Assembly: GCF_000507765.1 (NCBI RefSeq)
Contig: NZ_KI669401.1
Location: 620,001 to 684,000, forward strand
Origin: Streptococcus parasanguinis CC87K
GTDB lineage: Bacteria > Bacillota > Bacilli > Lactobacillales > Streptococcaceae
DNA: 64,000 nt
Reading direction: 5' to 3'
The notes under the pieces: model-generated
Told to the model about the DNA's origin: nothing
The model's database searches: none
The model's input: only the letters and a program-made list of their open reading frames with translations
Position numbers and translations under genes: made by a program
In this document: positions 45,364 to 53,225 of the stretch, piece after piece
Layout of the letters: every line of letters starts with the position of its first letter
How positions within the stretch are numbered: the stretch's first letter is position 1

Positions 45364-46542
45364 TTATTTTTCCATAAAGGCCTTGAGTCGGCGAACAGCC
45401 TCTTTCAGGGTGTCCAAATCTGTCGCATAAGACAAGCGAATATTTTCAGGGGCACCAAAGCCAGCTCCCGTTACTAAAGCAACCTCTGCTTCTTCTAAAA
45501 TTGCAGTGGTAAATTCCGTCACATCCGTATAGCCCTTCATCTCCATGGCCTTCTTGACATTTGGGAAGAGATAGAAGGCTCCTTGAGGTTTGATGGCTTC
45601 AAAACCAGGTACTTCATTCAACAAAGGATAAATAGTATTCAAGCGTTCCTCAAAAGCTTGACGCATGATCTCAATAGAAGATTGGTCTCCTGTGAGGGCT
45701 TCGATTGCGGCATATTGGGAAACGGTTGTTAAGTTGGAAGTTGTTTGGCTGATCACCTTGGCCATAGCTCCGATAATCTCAGAATCTCCTACAGCAAAAC
45801 CAACCCGCCAACCAGTCATAGCATAGGTTTTAGAAACTCCGTTAATCACGATGGTTTGCTTGCGAATCGCTTCTGATAAGCTAGAAATGGGCGTAAAGGT
45901 ATTGCCATTGTAGACTAATCGCCCATAGATATCGTCTGCCAAAATCAAGATATCATGCTCGACAGCCCAGTTTCCGATTGCTTCGAGTTCTTCTTTACTG
46001 TAGATCATTCCTGTTGGATTGGATGGCGAATTCAGCAAGACAACCTTGGTCTTGTCTGTCCGTGCTGCTTCCAATTGCTCTACCGTTGCCTTGAAGTGAT
46101 TTTCTTCTGTTGTTTGGAAAGTAACAGGTGTGCCTTCTACCATCTTCACCTGGTCTACATAAGAAACCCAGCAAGGGGTTGGAATGATGACTTCATCACC
46201 TGGATTGATGACAGAAGTAAAGAAGGCATAGATGATAAACTTAGCACCAGTACCGACCACAACCTCATTTCGATTCACTGCATAGCCATAAAACTCTTTC
46301 ATGTAGTCGCTAATGGCATCCTTCAATTCTGGAAGTCCAGATGCTACCGTATAAAAGCTAGCGCGACCATCCTCGATCGATGCGACTGCTGCTTCTTGAA
46401 TATTTTTTGGAGTCGCAAAGTCAGGTTGACCCAGGGTCAAACTTAAGATATCACGACCTTCTGCTGCCAAAGCTTTGGCACGCGCATTTGCAGCCAAGGT
46501 CACACTTTCTTCCATTTCCAATACACGATTTGATAATTTCAT
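45364..46542 (-). CDS. aspC: PLP-dependent aspartate-type aminotransferase
   Basis: A 392-residue class I/II aminotransferase. The PLP lysine lies in NGVSKTYAMTGWRVGF, with the PSNPTG and DDIYGRLVY segments and Arg in IRLSYA. The family makes aspartate from oxaloacetate or acts on aromatic amino acids. The start at 46542 is preceded by GAGGAGG. It is downstream of the TseB-like gene and upstream of asnS, an order typical of streptococci. Confidence 0.92.
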   Translation of the reverse strand: MKLSNRVLEMEESVTLAANARAKALAAEGRDILSLTLGQPDFATPKNIQEAAVASIEDGRASFYTVASGLPELKDAISDYMKEFYGYAVNRNEVVVGTGAKFIIYAFFTSVINPGDEVIIPTPCWVSYVDQVKMVEGTPVTFQTTEENHFKATVEQLEAARTDKTKVVLLNSPSNPTGMIYSKEELEAIGNWAVEHDILILADDIYGRLVYNGNTFTPISSLSEAIRKQTIVINGVSKTYAMTGWRVGFAVGDSEIIGAMAKVISQTTSNLTTVSQYAAIEALTGDQSSIEIMRQAFEERLNTIYPLLNEVPGFEAIKPQGAFYLFPNVKKAMEMKGYTDVTEFTTAILEEAEVALVTGAGFGAPENIRLSYATDLDTLKEAVRRLKAFMEK

Positions 46543-46558
46543 ATTTCCTCCTCAAATC

Positions 46559-47056
46559 TTAAAAAACACCGGTGACTTTTCCAGTCTTGAAATCCACCAC
46601 ATAATAAGAGCTCCCAGCCTTAACTTCCCAGATCGGTTTGCCTTTAAAGCGTCCAAAAGTGACACGATCAATCGCGTCCTGACTCTTCTCTTTGACGACG
46701 GAAGCTGCCTCTTTGGAGCTAACTCCTTCTTTCAAAGGGTAGGTATAGACTGCTTCATCCGCCTGCGCCACCAAAACCGCTAGATCTTGCCCCTCTTGGT
46801 CCTTGCCAATAAAGGAAAGATAGGCTTCTCTGCCATGAAAGAAACTCTCCGTCTCAATGGTCGCAATCGAAGAGTGAGACAGAGCTATTTTTCTTGCTTG
46901 TGCCATTTGATCCTGCAAGCGATCAGAAGTTTTTTCAGCAAGAAATAGCCAAGAAAAAAGGACCGTCAACACTAAGATACAGATTCCTATTATATGTTGC
47001 CATATTATAAAAAGATTATTTTTCTGTTTCACTCCCCCATTATACACCAAAGCCAC
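46559..47056 (-). CDS. TseB-like DUF5590 cell-elongation protein
   Basis: A protein of about 165 residues with one N-terminal transmembrane helix (residues about 18-40) and a tandem PepSY-like exterior portion, DUF5590, like B. subtilis TseB/YpmB, which affects cell-wall elongation. The start is unclear: the frame begins with GTG/TTG codons at 47045-47056 and GGGGGAGTG overlaps one of them. It lies 16 bases upstream of aspC and is likely co-transcribed. Confidence 0.75.
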   Translation of the reverse strand: MALVYNGGVKQKNNLFIIWQHIIGICILVLTVLFSWLFLAEKTSDRLQDQMAQARKIALSHSSIATIETESFFHGREAYLSFIGKDQEGQDLAVLVAQADEAVYTYPLKEGVSSKEAASVVKEKSQDAIDRVTFGRFKGKPIWEVKAGSSYYVVDFKTGKVTGVF

Positions 47057-47129
47057 CTAGAATTCTATAGATTTTCAAGAAAGAATTGTTACTAATATTT
47101 CATACCTATTACAATGTTTTAGTATAAAA

Positions 47130-47144
47130 TTGTTTGATAAACAA
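47130..47144. promoter_or_regulatory. MarR operator-like palindrome
   Basis: TTGTTT-GAT-AAACAA, a perfect inverted repeat, lies 85 bases before the -35 of the marR promoter and between the two divergent genes. MarR proteins bind such palindromes. Assignment is inference. Confidence 0.5.
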
Positions 47145-47228
47145 ACTAAAATTAACACCTTGTATATTTTATGTTCATAGTTCAATAAATTTGTCACAAT
47201 TTTGTAACTAATTTGAAAATAAAATTAA

Positions 47229-47257
47229 ACGACAGAAACACTATTTATTGATAAAAT
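47229..47257 (+). promoter_or_regulatory. Leaderless-type marR promoter
   Basis: ACGACA (47229-47234), 17-base spacer, TAAAAT (47252-47257). The distance from the last -10 base to the ATG is six bases, so transcription would start at or near the A of the start codon at 47264. No ribosome binding site is present. Confidence 0.6.
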
Positions 47258-47263
47258 ATAGAT

Positions 47264-47710
47264 ATGGAAAATTTAAAGAGATTATTCAAAGAAGCAAACG
47301 TAGATTTAAAAACCATGATCGTCTTCCACAAGGCAGAACGATTGATCCGTGCGTCTGAGGCTCATATCTTTAAAAAGCACCAGTTGACACCAACTCAATT
47401 CTCTGTTCTTGAGACCTTGTACAGCAAGGGCGATCTCCGCATTCAAGATCTGATTGATAGCATTCTTGCGACCTCTGGAAATATGACTGTGGTTATTCGC
47501 AATATGGTCCGCGATGGTTGGATTACACGCGAAACCGATCCAGAAGACCGCCGTGCTTATCTTGTATCTATTACAGATGCCGGTCGTAAAAAGATCGAAG
47601 AAGCTCTTCCAGATCATATCAAAAATATTCAACGCTTGATGCAAGTCTTTAATAGTGGCGAGCAAGCTGAGTTGACAGAACTCTTGAAGAAATTCAAACA
47701 TATCGCCTAA
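47264..47710 (+). CDS. MarR-family regulator (leaderless)
   Basis: A 148-residue winged-helix regulator of the MarR family. The HTH region LRIQDLIDSILATSGNMTVVI and the wing RETDPEDRRAYLVSIT are visible. No Shine-Dalgarno sequence precedes the ATG and a -10 box lies six bases away, so the mRNA is probably leaderless. The regulon is unknown. A palindrome upstream could be an autoregulatory site. Confidence 0.85.
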   Translation: MENLKRLFKEANVDLKTMIVFHKAERLIRASEAHIFKKHQLTPTQFSVLETLYSKGDLRIQDLIDSILATSGNMTVVIRNMVRDGWITRETDPEDRRAYLVSITDAGRKKIEEALPDHIKNIQRLMQVFNSGEQAELTELLKKFKHIA

Positions 47711-47733
47711 GCCTACTGCTCAAGACGATTCTG

Positions 47734-47763
47734 ACTCCAAAATCCTCTATTTTGGAGTTTTCA
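47734..47763 (+). terminator. marR terminator
   Basis: ACTCCAAAAT-CCTCT-ATTTTGGAGT stem followed by TTTC on the plus strand, 24 bases after the stop. Confidence 0.75.
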
Positions 47764-47790
47764 TCGTGCATTCTCTTTATCTAACAGATC

Positions 47791-47828
47791 AAAAAAATAT
47801 TCCTGACGCTTCTCAGGAATATTTTTAT
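47791..47828. terminator. yaaA terminator, bidirectional
   Basis: AATATTCCTGA / TCAGGAATATT stem with A7 before and T5 after on the plus strand, directly after the yaaA stop codon at 47829. It could stop both units. Confidence 0.85.
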
Positions 47829-48554
47829 TTATTCTTTCACAAAGATCCATTCTTTCTCTTGCGATAAATCCTCACGATAAGAAAAACCTGCTACTTCTAG
47901 TGATTTCAGATCTTCTAGATGGGTGATTTCTTCCTTCATCATGGCTGTCACCATAGCCCCACGTGCTTTCTTTGAAATCGTTGAGTGAATCTTTAGTGTC
48001 CCACCACGATTCTCCATAAATTTGATCCGAATCATTCGCTCACGAATGGCTTTTGAAAAGACCTGTTCAAACTCAGAAGACAAAAGGGATAAGATCTGCT
48101 CCTCACCTTCTACTGCCTGATCATAGTCCTCTTTCCAGAATGCCTTTAGAGATTTTCCAGCTGGTTTTAGCTTCATCATAAAATCCAAGCGATGGGGCAC
48201 AATCCCTTCATAGGCAGGTAGCACACCGTATAAAGCAGTCGTGATCAACAAATGTTCCTGAAGATAAGCCTGCTCTTTTTCAGATAAGTCTTGACGCTCG
48301 ATACTACGGTACATAAGGCCATCAAACAGTTCCAAAGCAGGATAGGTTTTAGCACTCCCAGCTAACAGAGCTTCAATTCTTTCCTTTTCTACTAGGGCTC
48401 TTTCTTCTGAGATCCCGTAAAAGGTCGCTAATTCTTCTAGCGAGAATGCCTTCAAAGCTTGGAGGATGGTTTTTGTGTTCTCTGACAAGGGTTGGGGCTC
48501 GACGATACGAGCCTGTTCGTTCAGTTCTTTAGCGGATGGAATTAATAGTTTCAT
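47829..48554 (-). CDS. yaaA: Peroxide stress protein YaaA
   Basis: A 241-residue protein of the YaaA/DUF328 family. In E. coli YaaA lowers intracellular iron under peroxide stress; this is a family inference. It starts MKLLIPSAKELN and has the conserved LFDGLMYRSI and YGVLPAYEGIVPHRLDF segments. Streptococci lack the usual catalase, which makes the role plausible. Divergent from the DUF1836 gene. Confidence 0.9.
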   Translation of the reverse strand: MKLLIPSAKELNEQARIVEPQPLSENTKTILQALKAFSLEELATFYGISEERALVEKERIEALLAGSAKTYPALELFDGLMYRSIERQDLSEKEQAYLQEHLLITTALYGVLPAYEGIVPHRLDFMMKLKPAGKSLKAFWKEDYDQAVEGEEQILSLLSSEFEQVFSKAIRERMIRIKFMENRGGTLKIHSTISKKARGAMVTAMMKEEITHLEDLKSLEVAGFSYREDLSQEKEWIFVKE

Positions 48555-48585
48555 AGTTCTATTGTACCATAATTTTCAAATTTTC

Positions 48586-48614
48586 TTGACAGGAGTTTTT
48601 ATTAATGTTATTAT
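48586..48614 (+). promoter_or_regulatory. Promoter of DUF1836-trhA operon
   Basis: TTGACA (48586-48591), 17-base spacer, TATTAT (48609-48614). Start of transcription would be near 48621. Confidence 0.75.
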
Positions 48615-48633
48615 CTAGTTATGAAAACTAGAT
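48613..48633. promoter_or_regulatory. Operator palindrome on the transcription start
   Basis: ATCTAGTT-ATGAA-AACTAGAT is a perfect 8-bp inverted repeat covering the -10 end and the predicted start site. A repressor bound here would block transcription; the DUF1836 product is the obvious candidate, by inference. Confidence 0.6.
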
Positions 48634-48653
48634 TAAAGAAAGGTGAAGATTTA

Positions 48654-49121
48654 GTGTCCACTTTTTCCTATCCAACGTGGGAGCAACTGCCTGAGCTAGA
48701 CCTCTATCTCGATCAGGTCCTACTTTATGTCAATAAAACCTGTGCACCTGTTCTCTCTTCTTCAGACAAGGGCTTGACGGCTGCCATGATCAACAATTAC
48801 GTAAAACATGGCTATGTCGAAAAACCAGATAAGAAGAAATACCAGCGTAGACAGGTGGCTCGCTTAATCGCTATTACAACCTTAAAAACGGTCTTTTCTA
48901 TTCAGGAGATCGCTTCTACCTTAAATTTCTTGCAGGACCAGGCGAGTTCAGATCTTCTCTATAATAGCTTTGTCGCTTATCTCAATGAGCAAAAAGAGCC
49001 GATCGCTCCCATCATTCGCTCTGCCTGTCAGACGGTTCAACTTTATCTTGAAACCCTATCTTATATTCAACCAGTAAAAACGGAGGAAGAAACTGATGAA
49101 TTACACCATGAAACTAAGTAA
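48654..49121 (+). CDS. DUF1836 putative regulator
   Basis: A protein of about 155 residues of DUF1836, a family with an N-terminal MerR-like winged-helix fold. The region TAAMINNYVKHGYVEKPDKKKYQRRQVARLIAI is the MerR-like part. GTG at 48654 is favoured because AAAGGTGA lies seven bases before it, whereas the upstream in-frame ATG at 48621 sits at the predicted transcription start and lacks a site. Overlaps trhA by 26 bases. The role is probably to regulate its own promoter and trhA. Confidence 0.7.
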   Translation: MSTFSYPTWEQLPELDLYLDQVLLYVNKTCAPVLSSSDKGLTAAMINNYVKHGYVEKPDKKKYQRRQVARLIAITTLKTVFSIQEIASTLNFLQDQASSDLLYNSFVAYLNEQKEPIAPIIRSACQTVQLYLETLSYIQPVKTEEETDELHHETK

Positions 49122-49743
49122 AAAATTATCCTTTGGAGAAGAGATCGCTAATAGCGTAACCCATGCTGTTGGCGCCCTCCTCATGTTGATCTTGCTTCCG
49201 ATCTCAGCAGTCTATAGCTTTGAGCAACACGGTCTGCTCAGTGCTTTTGGGACTTCTATCTTTGTGATCAGTCTCTTTTTGATGTTTCTTTCTTCGACCG
49301 TCTACCATGCCATGTCTTACGATTCACCTCAAAAGTATGTGCTTCGCATTATCGACCATTCAATGATCTACATTGCGATCGCAGGTAGTTACACACCAGT
49401 CGTCCTTACCTTGATGAACAACTGGATGGGCTACAGCATTATCTTGATCCAATGGGGCACTACCATCTTTGGTATTCTCTACAAGATCTTTGCCAAAAAA
49501 GTCAATGAAAAGTTCAGTCTCGCTCTTTACTTGATCATGGGCTGGTTGGTCATCTTTATTATTCCCCAAATCGTTAGCCAAACCAATCCGATCTTCTGGG
49601 GTCTCATGCTCATGGGCGGCCTGTGCTACACGGTTGGAGCTGGCTTTTATGCTAAGAAAAAACCATACTTCCACATGATTTGGCACCTCTTCATCCTGGC
49701 GGCTTCTGCTCTTCAGTATTTAGCGATTGTATATTTTATGTAA
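49096..49743 (+). CDS. trhA: Hemolysin III / TrhA family protein
   Basis: A 215-residue polytopic protein of the hemolysin III/PAQR group with seven hydrophobic helices. The family residues SVTHAVGALL (first helix, His), SSTVYHAMS, HSMIYIAIAGSYTP and the C-terminal FHMIWHLFILAAS are present; these His residues bind metal. The role in streptococci is membrane homeostasis by family inference. GGAGGAAG lies before its ATG. The gene overlaps DUF1836 and has a terminator after it. Confidence 0.93.
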   Translation: MNYTMKLSKKLSFGEEIANSVTHAVGALLMLILLPISAVYSFEQHGLLSAFGTSIFVISLFLMFLSSTVYHAMSYDSPQKYVLRIIDHSMIYIAIAGSYTPVVLTLMNNWMGYSIILIQWGTTIFGILYKIFAKKVNEKFSLALYLIMGWLVIFIIPQIVSQTNPIFWGLMLMGGLCYTVGAGFYAKKKPYFHMIWHLFILAASALQYLAIVYFM

Positions 49744-49750
49744 TATGCTC

Positions 49751-49776
49751 ACCACTCTTATGAGTGGTTTTTTTTT
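49751..49776 (+). terminator. trhA terminator
   Basis: ACCACTC-TTAT-GAGTGGT stem followed by T9 on the plus strand, 7 bases after the stop codon. Confidence 0.92.
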
Positions 49777-49821
49777 GATTTTTTCTGTACAATAGAAAAA
49801 AACTGTATGGGGACAGTCGGA

Positions 49822-51111
49822 ATGAAGACGAGCAAATACCAACAAATTATCGATTTCTTAAAAGAAGCTATTCAAGATGGAGAACTGGAAACTGGACAAA
49901 AAATTCCTTCTGTTCGCCAGTTAGCTAGTCAATTTTCTTGTAGTAAGGACACGGTGCAACGGGCCTTGCTGGACTTGACTTACCAGCACTTCCTCTATGC
50001 TAAGCCTCAGAGTGGCTACTATGTTTTGGAGCAAGAACCTGATCGACATGAGGATCTTCCACTAAAATTAGAGAAAGACCGCAACCAGGCTTTCGAGGAC
50101 TTCCGAACCTGTATCAATGAAACCTTGATTGGACGGGAGAATTATCTCTTCAATAACTTTTCGGACCAAGCAGGATTACTAGAGGTACGCCAATCGATCC
50201 AAGACTTATTGAAGGAAGAAGGTATTTATACGACTGCGGATCAGATTGTTTTGACTGCTGGTACCCAGCAGGCGCTCAATATCCTCAGCCAGATTGACTT
50301 TCCCAATAAAAAGTCTCAGATCTTGATCGAGCAACCGACTTATCATCGGATGAACCAACTCTTAGATTCGCAGCAACTTGCCTACCGTACCATTCAACGA
50401 AATTTAATGGGAATTGATCTCGAGGAACTTGAAGAGATTTTCAAAAGTGGCCATATCAAATTCTTCTACACGATCCCTCGTTTTCACTATCCGCTCGGTC
50501 ATAGCTATTCGACCAAGCAGAAAGAAGCGATCTTGCAACTAGCTGACCAATATGATGTTTACCTTGTTGAGGACGACTATCTTGGAGATCTTGATGGCAG
50601 CAATGCTCCTTCTTTTCATTATTTGGATCAAAAGAACCGTGTCATCTATATCAAATCTTTTTCGACCAATCTCTTTTCTGCTCTTCGCATCACTTCCATG
50701 ATCCTTCCCCAAGCCCTTCTAAAGCCGGTCTTAACCTATAAGACGATTCTGGACTATGATAGCAATCTCATCATGCAAAAGGCCTTGAGTCTCTACATTG
50801 ATAACGGTATGTATCTGACCAATAAAAAGCGACTCCTAGCCAGAAAAAGAGAGGTAGAAGCCAGTCTAAAGACCTTGATGGCCCAGTCTCCTCTTCTTCC
50901 CCATCTGACCCTGACCCACGATGGGATCCTTCTAGGACTCAGCCAAGTTCAATCCCTTGCTGCCTTAAAACACAGTGGACTCCCGCTTGATTTCTTTGAA
51001 GCAGCCTACATCACTTCTTGTCCTTATCAACTCGCCAAGATCAAATCGGCAGATGTGACCAATGTTTTACCAAAGCTTACGCCTTTTTTTGAAAGAGAAA
51101 CCCTCGTATAG
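49822..51111 (+). CDS. MocR-type GntR regulator with aminotransferase domain
   Basis: A protein of about 429 residues: N-terminal GntR winged helix (KIPSVRQLASQFSCSKDTVQRAL) and a C-terminal fold-type I aminotransferase domain with the PLP-binding Lys in YIKSFSTNLF and VEDDYLGDL. This is the MocR/PdxR architecture, which controls PLP, GABA or other pathways. The ATG is at 49822 (an in-frame ATG at 49807 is an alternative). A TACAAT -10 box (49788-49793) is upstream. The target genes are unknown; the ABC exporter downstream is oppositely oriented. Confidence 0.88.
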   Translation: MKTSKYQQIIDFLKEAIQDGELETGQKIPSVRQLASQFSCSKDTVQRALLDLTYQHFLYAKPQSGYYVLEQEPDRHEDLPLKLEKDRNQAFEDFRTCINETLIGRENYLFNNFSDQAGLLEVRQSIQDLLKEEGIYTTADQIVLTAGTQQALNILSQIDFPNKKSQILIEQPTYHRMNQLLDSQQLAYRTIQRNLMGIDLEELEEIFKSGHIKFFYTIPRFHYPLGHSYSTKQKEAILQLADQYDVYLVEDDYLGDLDGSNAPSFHYLDQKNRVIYIKSFSTNLFSALRITSMILPQALLKPVLTYKTILDYDSNLIMQKALSLYIDNGMYLTNKKRLLARKREVEASLKTLMAQSPLLPHLTLTHDGILLGLSQVQSLAALKHSGLPLDFFEAAYITSCPYQLAKIKSADVTNVLPKLTPFFERETLV

Positions 51112-51128
51112 ACTATACGAGGGTTTTT
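51101..51128 (+). terminator. Terminator of MocR gene
   Basis: Perfect CCCTCGTATA-GAC-TATACGAGGG stem followed by T5. The stop codon lies inside its left arm. Confidence 0.92.
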
Positions 51129-51129
51129 C

Positions 51130-51378
51130 TTATTTCTTTAATTGCTCATAGATCAGTTTAGCATTTTGAAGGCCGATCCGATAATCGAGGCGAATCAGGC
51201 GAATCGCTTCCATCTCTGGTTCTTTGAGGTACTTCTCTTTTTGTTCCTTAGAAATACTACCTGGTTTAAGAAGATAGTGAGTGAATTGATTTCTGACTTT
51301 ATTGAGCTCAACTTGAAGGGTGAAATAAAGTCCAAATAAGACAATCACAACTCCCATCATGATCAGATCGTTTGACAT
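51130..51378 (-). CDS. Small single-helix membrane protein, 82 aa
   Basis: An 82-residue protein with one N-terminal hydrophobic helix (about 5-22) and a charged cytoplasmic C-terminus. It is conserved in pattern with small streptococcal proteins of unknown function, but I recognise no family. GGGAGC precedes the ATG. It is convergent with the MocR gene. Confidence 0.6.
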   Translation of the reverse strand: MSNDLIMMGVVIVLFGLYFTLQVELNKVRNQFTHYLLKPGSISKEQKEKYLKEPEMEAIRLIRLDYRIGLQNAKLIYEQLKK

Positions 51379-51423
51379 GGTTTATGCTCCCTTTTTCTGT
51401 TCTTTTCTTTATTTTACAGCTTT

Positions 51424-51466
51424 CAAGAAAGAAAAACAAGGTTAAATTTGCATTTAGACCTTGTTT
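51424..51466 (-). terminator. Terminator of second ABC exporter
   Basis: AAACAAGGT / ACCTTGTTT stem followed by a T-rich tract on the minus strand, 4 bases after the stop codon at 51471. Confidence 0.75.
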
Positions 51467-51470
51467 ATCC

Positions 51471-53225
51471 TTATTTCATCATACCAGCCTGGAGGTCATA
51501 CATTTTCTTATACGTTCCTCCTAGAGCAATGAGTTGGTCGTGGTTGCCTGATTCGATGATTTTTCCTTTATCGAGAACATAGATGCAATCGGCATCTTGG
51601 ATGGTAGAAAGGCGATGGGCAATGGCAATGGTTGTCCGCCCTTGGCGCATCTTCTTCAGAGAATTTTGGATCATCTCTTCCGTCTCTTGGTCGATATTGG
51701 CAGTGGCCTCATCCAAAATGAGGATCTTAGGCTGGGCAGCAATGGTCCGAGCAAAAGCCAGAAGCTGACGCTGACCAGTCGATAAGGTAGAACCCCGCTC
51801 TGTTACCGGATGATCATAGCCACCGGGTAGACTCTCAATAAAGTCTGCTACATCCACAAATGCAGCTGCTTGTCGGATTTCCTCATCTGTCAGTTCTTCA
51901 TGATACATTCGGATATTAGAAGCAATGGTTCCATGATAGAGGAAGGGTTCTTGCAACACTAAACCGATGGACTTGCGCAAGGCTTCCTGGCTGTAGTTCT
52001 TGATATCCTGTCCATCAATCAAGATCTGGCCACGATCAAATTCATAAAAGCGCATGAAGAGATTGATAATAGAGGATTTACCAGAACCAGTATGACCAAC
52101 AAAAGCGATGGTTTGTCCGTTTTTAACCTCAAAGGAGATATCTTTTAGGACATCCCGTTTGCCATCATAAGAAAAAGATACATGGTCAAAGCGAATATCT
52201 CCCCGCTCGATTTCTTTCAGGCTACCAGCTTGCTTTGGCTCGTAGTCATCTCGATCCATCATTTCAAAGACACGCCCTGCAGAAATGGTTGAGGTCTGCA
52301 AGGTTGCAAAATTTTGGGTGACATCAATCAAGGGCTGGAAAAGCTGGCTAACATACTGGATAAAGGCATAGATAAGACCTGCTGTAAAGCCAGAGGACTG
52401 CCAATTTAGGCCGAAAAAGGTTAGAATAACCGCATAAGCCAGAACCTGTAACAGGGTCATAGCTGGCCTCAAAAAGAGGGAATTGACATCCACAGATCGG
52501 TTGGCGTAATCCAAATGTTCCCCATTAATCTGTTCGAATTCATCCGTCAAGCGCTTTTCTTGACGAAAGGCCTGCACGATCCGCATTCCTTCAATGGATT
52601 CCGATAATTTCACATTGATATCTGATAATTTTTGTCGGGTCATCTTGACCAAGCGATTGGATAACTTGCGATAGAGACGGATGGAAAACCAAATGATGGG
52701 AAGAAAAGGCAGGATCCAAATGGTCAAATGCCAGTCCAAGCTAAACATGGTTACAAGAGTGACTAGAAAGAGTAAAAAGGATGAAACCAGGCTTGAAAAG
52801 ACCGTAGAAAACATGTCTGCGACTGCCTGGGTATCATTGGTCACGCGCGAAACAATCGAACCTGCTGCTGTCTGGTCATAAAAGGACATACCCAGCCTTT
52901 GAAGATTTTGGAAAATATCTAGACGAATGTCTCTTACGATAGAATTGGATACACGCGCAAAGGTTAACTGACTCAGATAAGTTGCCAGCACGCGCCCAAT
53001 GAATAACCCATAGTAGAGAATCAAAAACTGAAAAGCTGTCAAAACTGGTGAGCCTGCTTCTGTTGGATCCACTAGGTGGTCAATATACCAGCGAGCTGCA
53101 AGTGGGATCGCCGTCAATAACAGACTAGTTAGAAAGGTAAAGGCTAAGGCTAGGGCTGTTAGCCATTTATAACGCCACATGTAAGTCAAGAGCCGCTTCA
53201 TCACATGAGCTTCAGATGTTTTCAT
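51471..53225 (-). CDS. ABC exporter half, canonical-ATPase subunit
   Basis: A 584-residue half-transporter: six-helix membrane domain and a nucleotide-binding domain with Walker A GHTGSGKSS, signature LSTGQRQLLAFAR and Walker B ILILDEATANID. It keeps the catalytic Glu and so is the hydrolysing half, as with the 38223 subunit. Overlaps the partner gene by 14 bases. Multidrug or lipid export is likely by family; no substrate evidence. Confidence 0.88.
   Translation of the reverse strand: MKTSEAHVMKRLLTYMWRYKWLTALALAFTFLTSLLLTAIPLAARWYIDHLVDPTEAGSPVLTAFQFLILYYGLFIGRVLATYLSQLTFARVSNSIVRDIRLDIFQNLQRLGMSFYDQTAAGSIVSRVTNDTQAVADMFSTVFSSLVSSFLLFLVTLVTMFSLDWHLTIWILPFLPIIWFSIRLYRKLSNRLVKMTRQKLSDINVKLSESIEGMRIVQAFRQEKRLTDEFEQINGEHLDYANRSVDVNSLFLRPAMTLLQVLAYAVILTFFGLNWQSSGFTAGLIYAFIQYVSQLFQPLIDVTQNFATLQTSTISAGRVFEMMDRDDYEPKQAGSLKEIERGDIRFDHVSFSYDGKRDVLKDISFEVKNGQTIAFVGHTGSGKSSIINLFMRFYEFDRGQILIDGQDIKNYSQEALRKSIGLVLQEPFLYHGTIASNIRMYHEELTDEEIRQAAAFVDVADFIESLPGGYDHPVTERGSTLSTGQRQLLAFARTIAAQPKILILDEATANIDQETEEMIQNSLKKMRQGRTTIAIAHRLSTIQDADCIYVLDKGKIIESGNHDQLIALGGTYKKMYDLQAGMMK

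Noticed and set aside
45955-46446. 163-codon plus-strand ORF
   Set aside because: Antisense to aspC, cysteine- and phenylalanine-rich and without family features; a shadow of a conserved gene.
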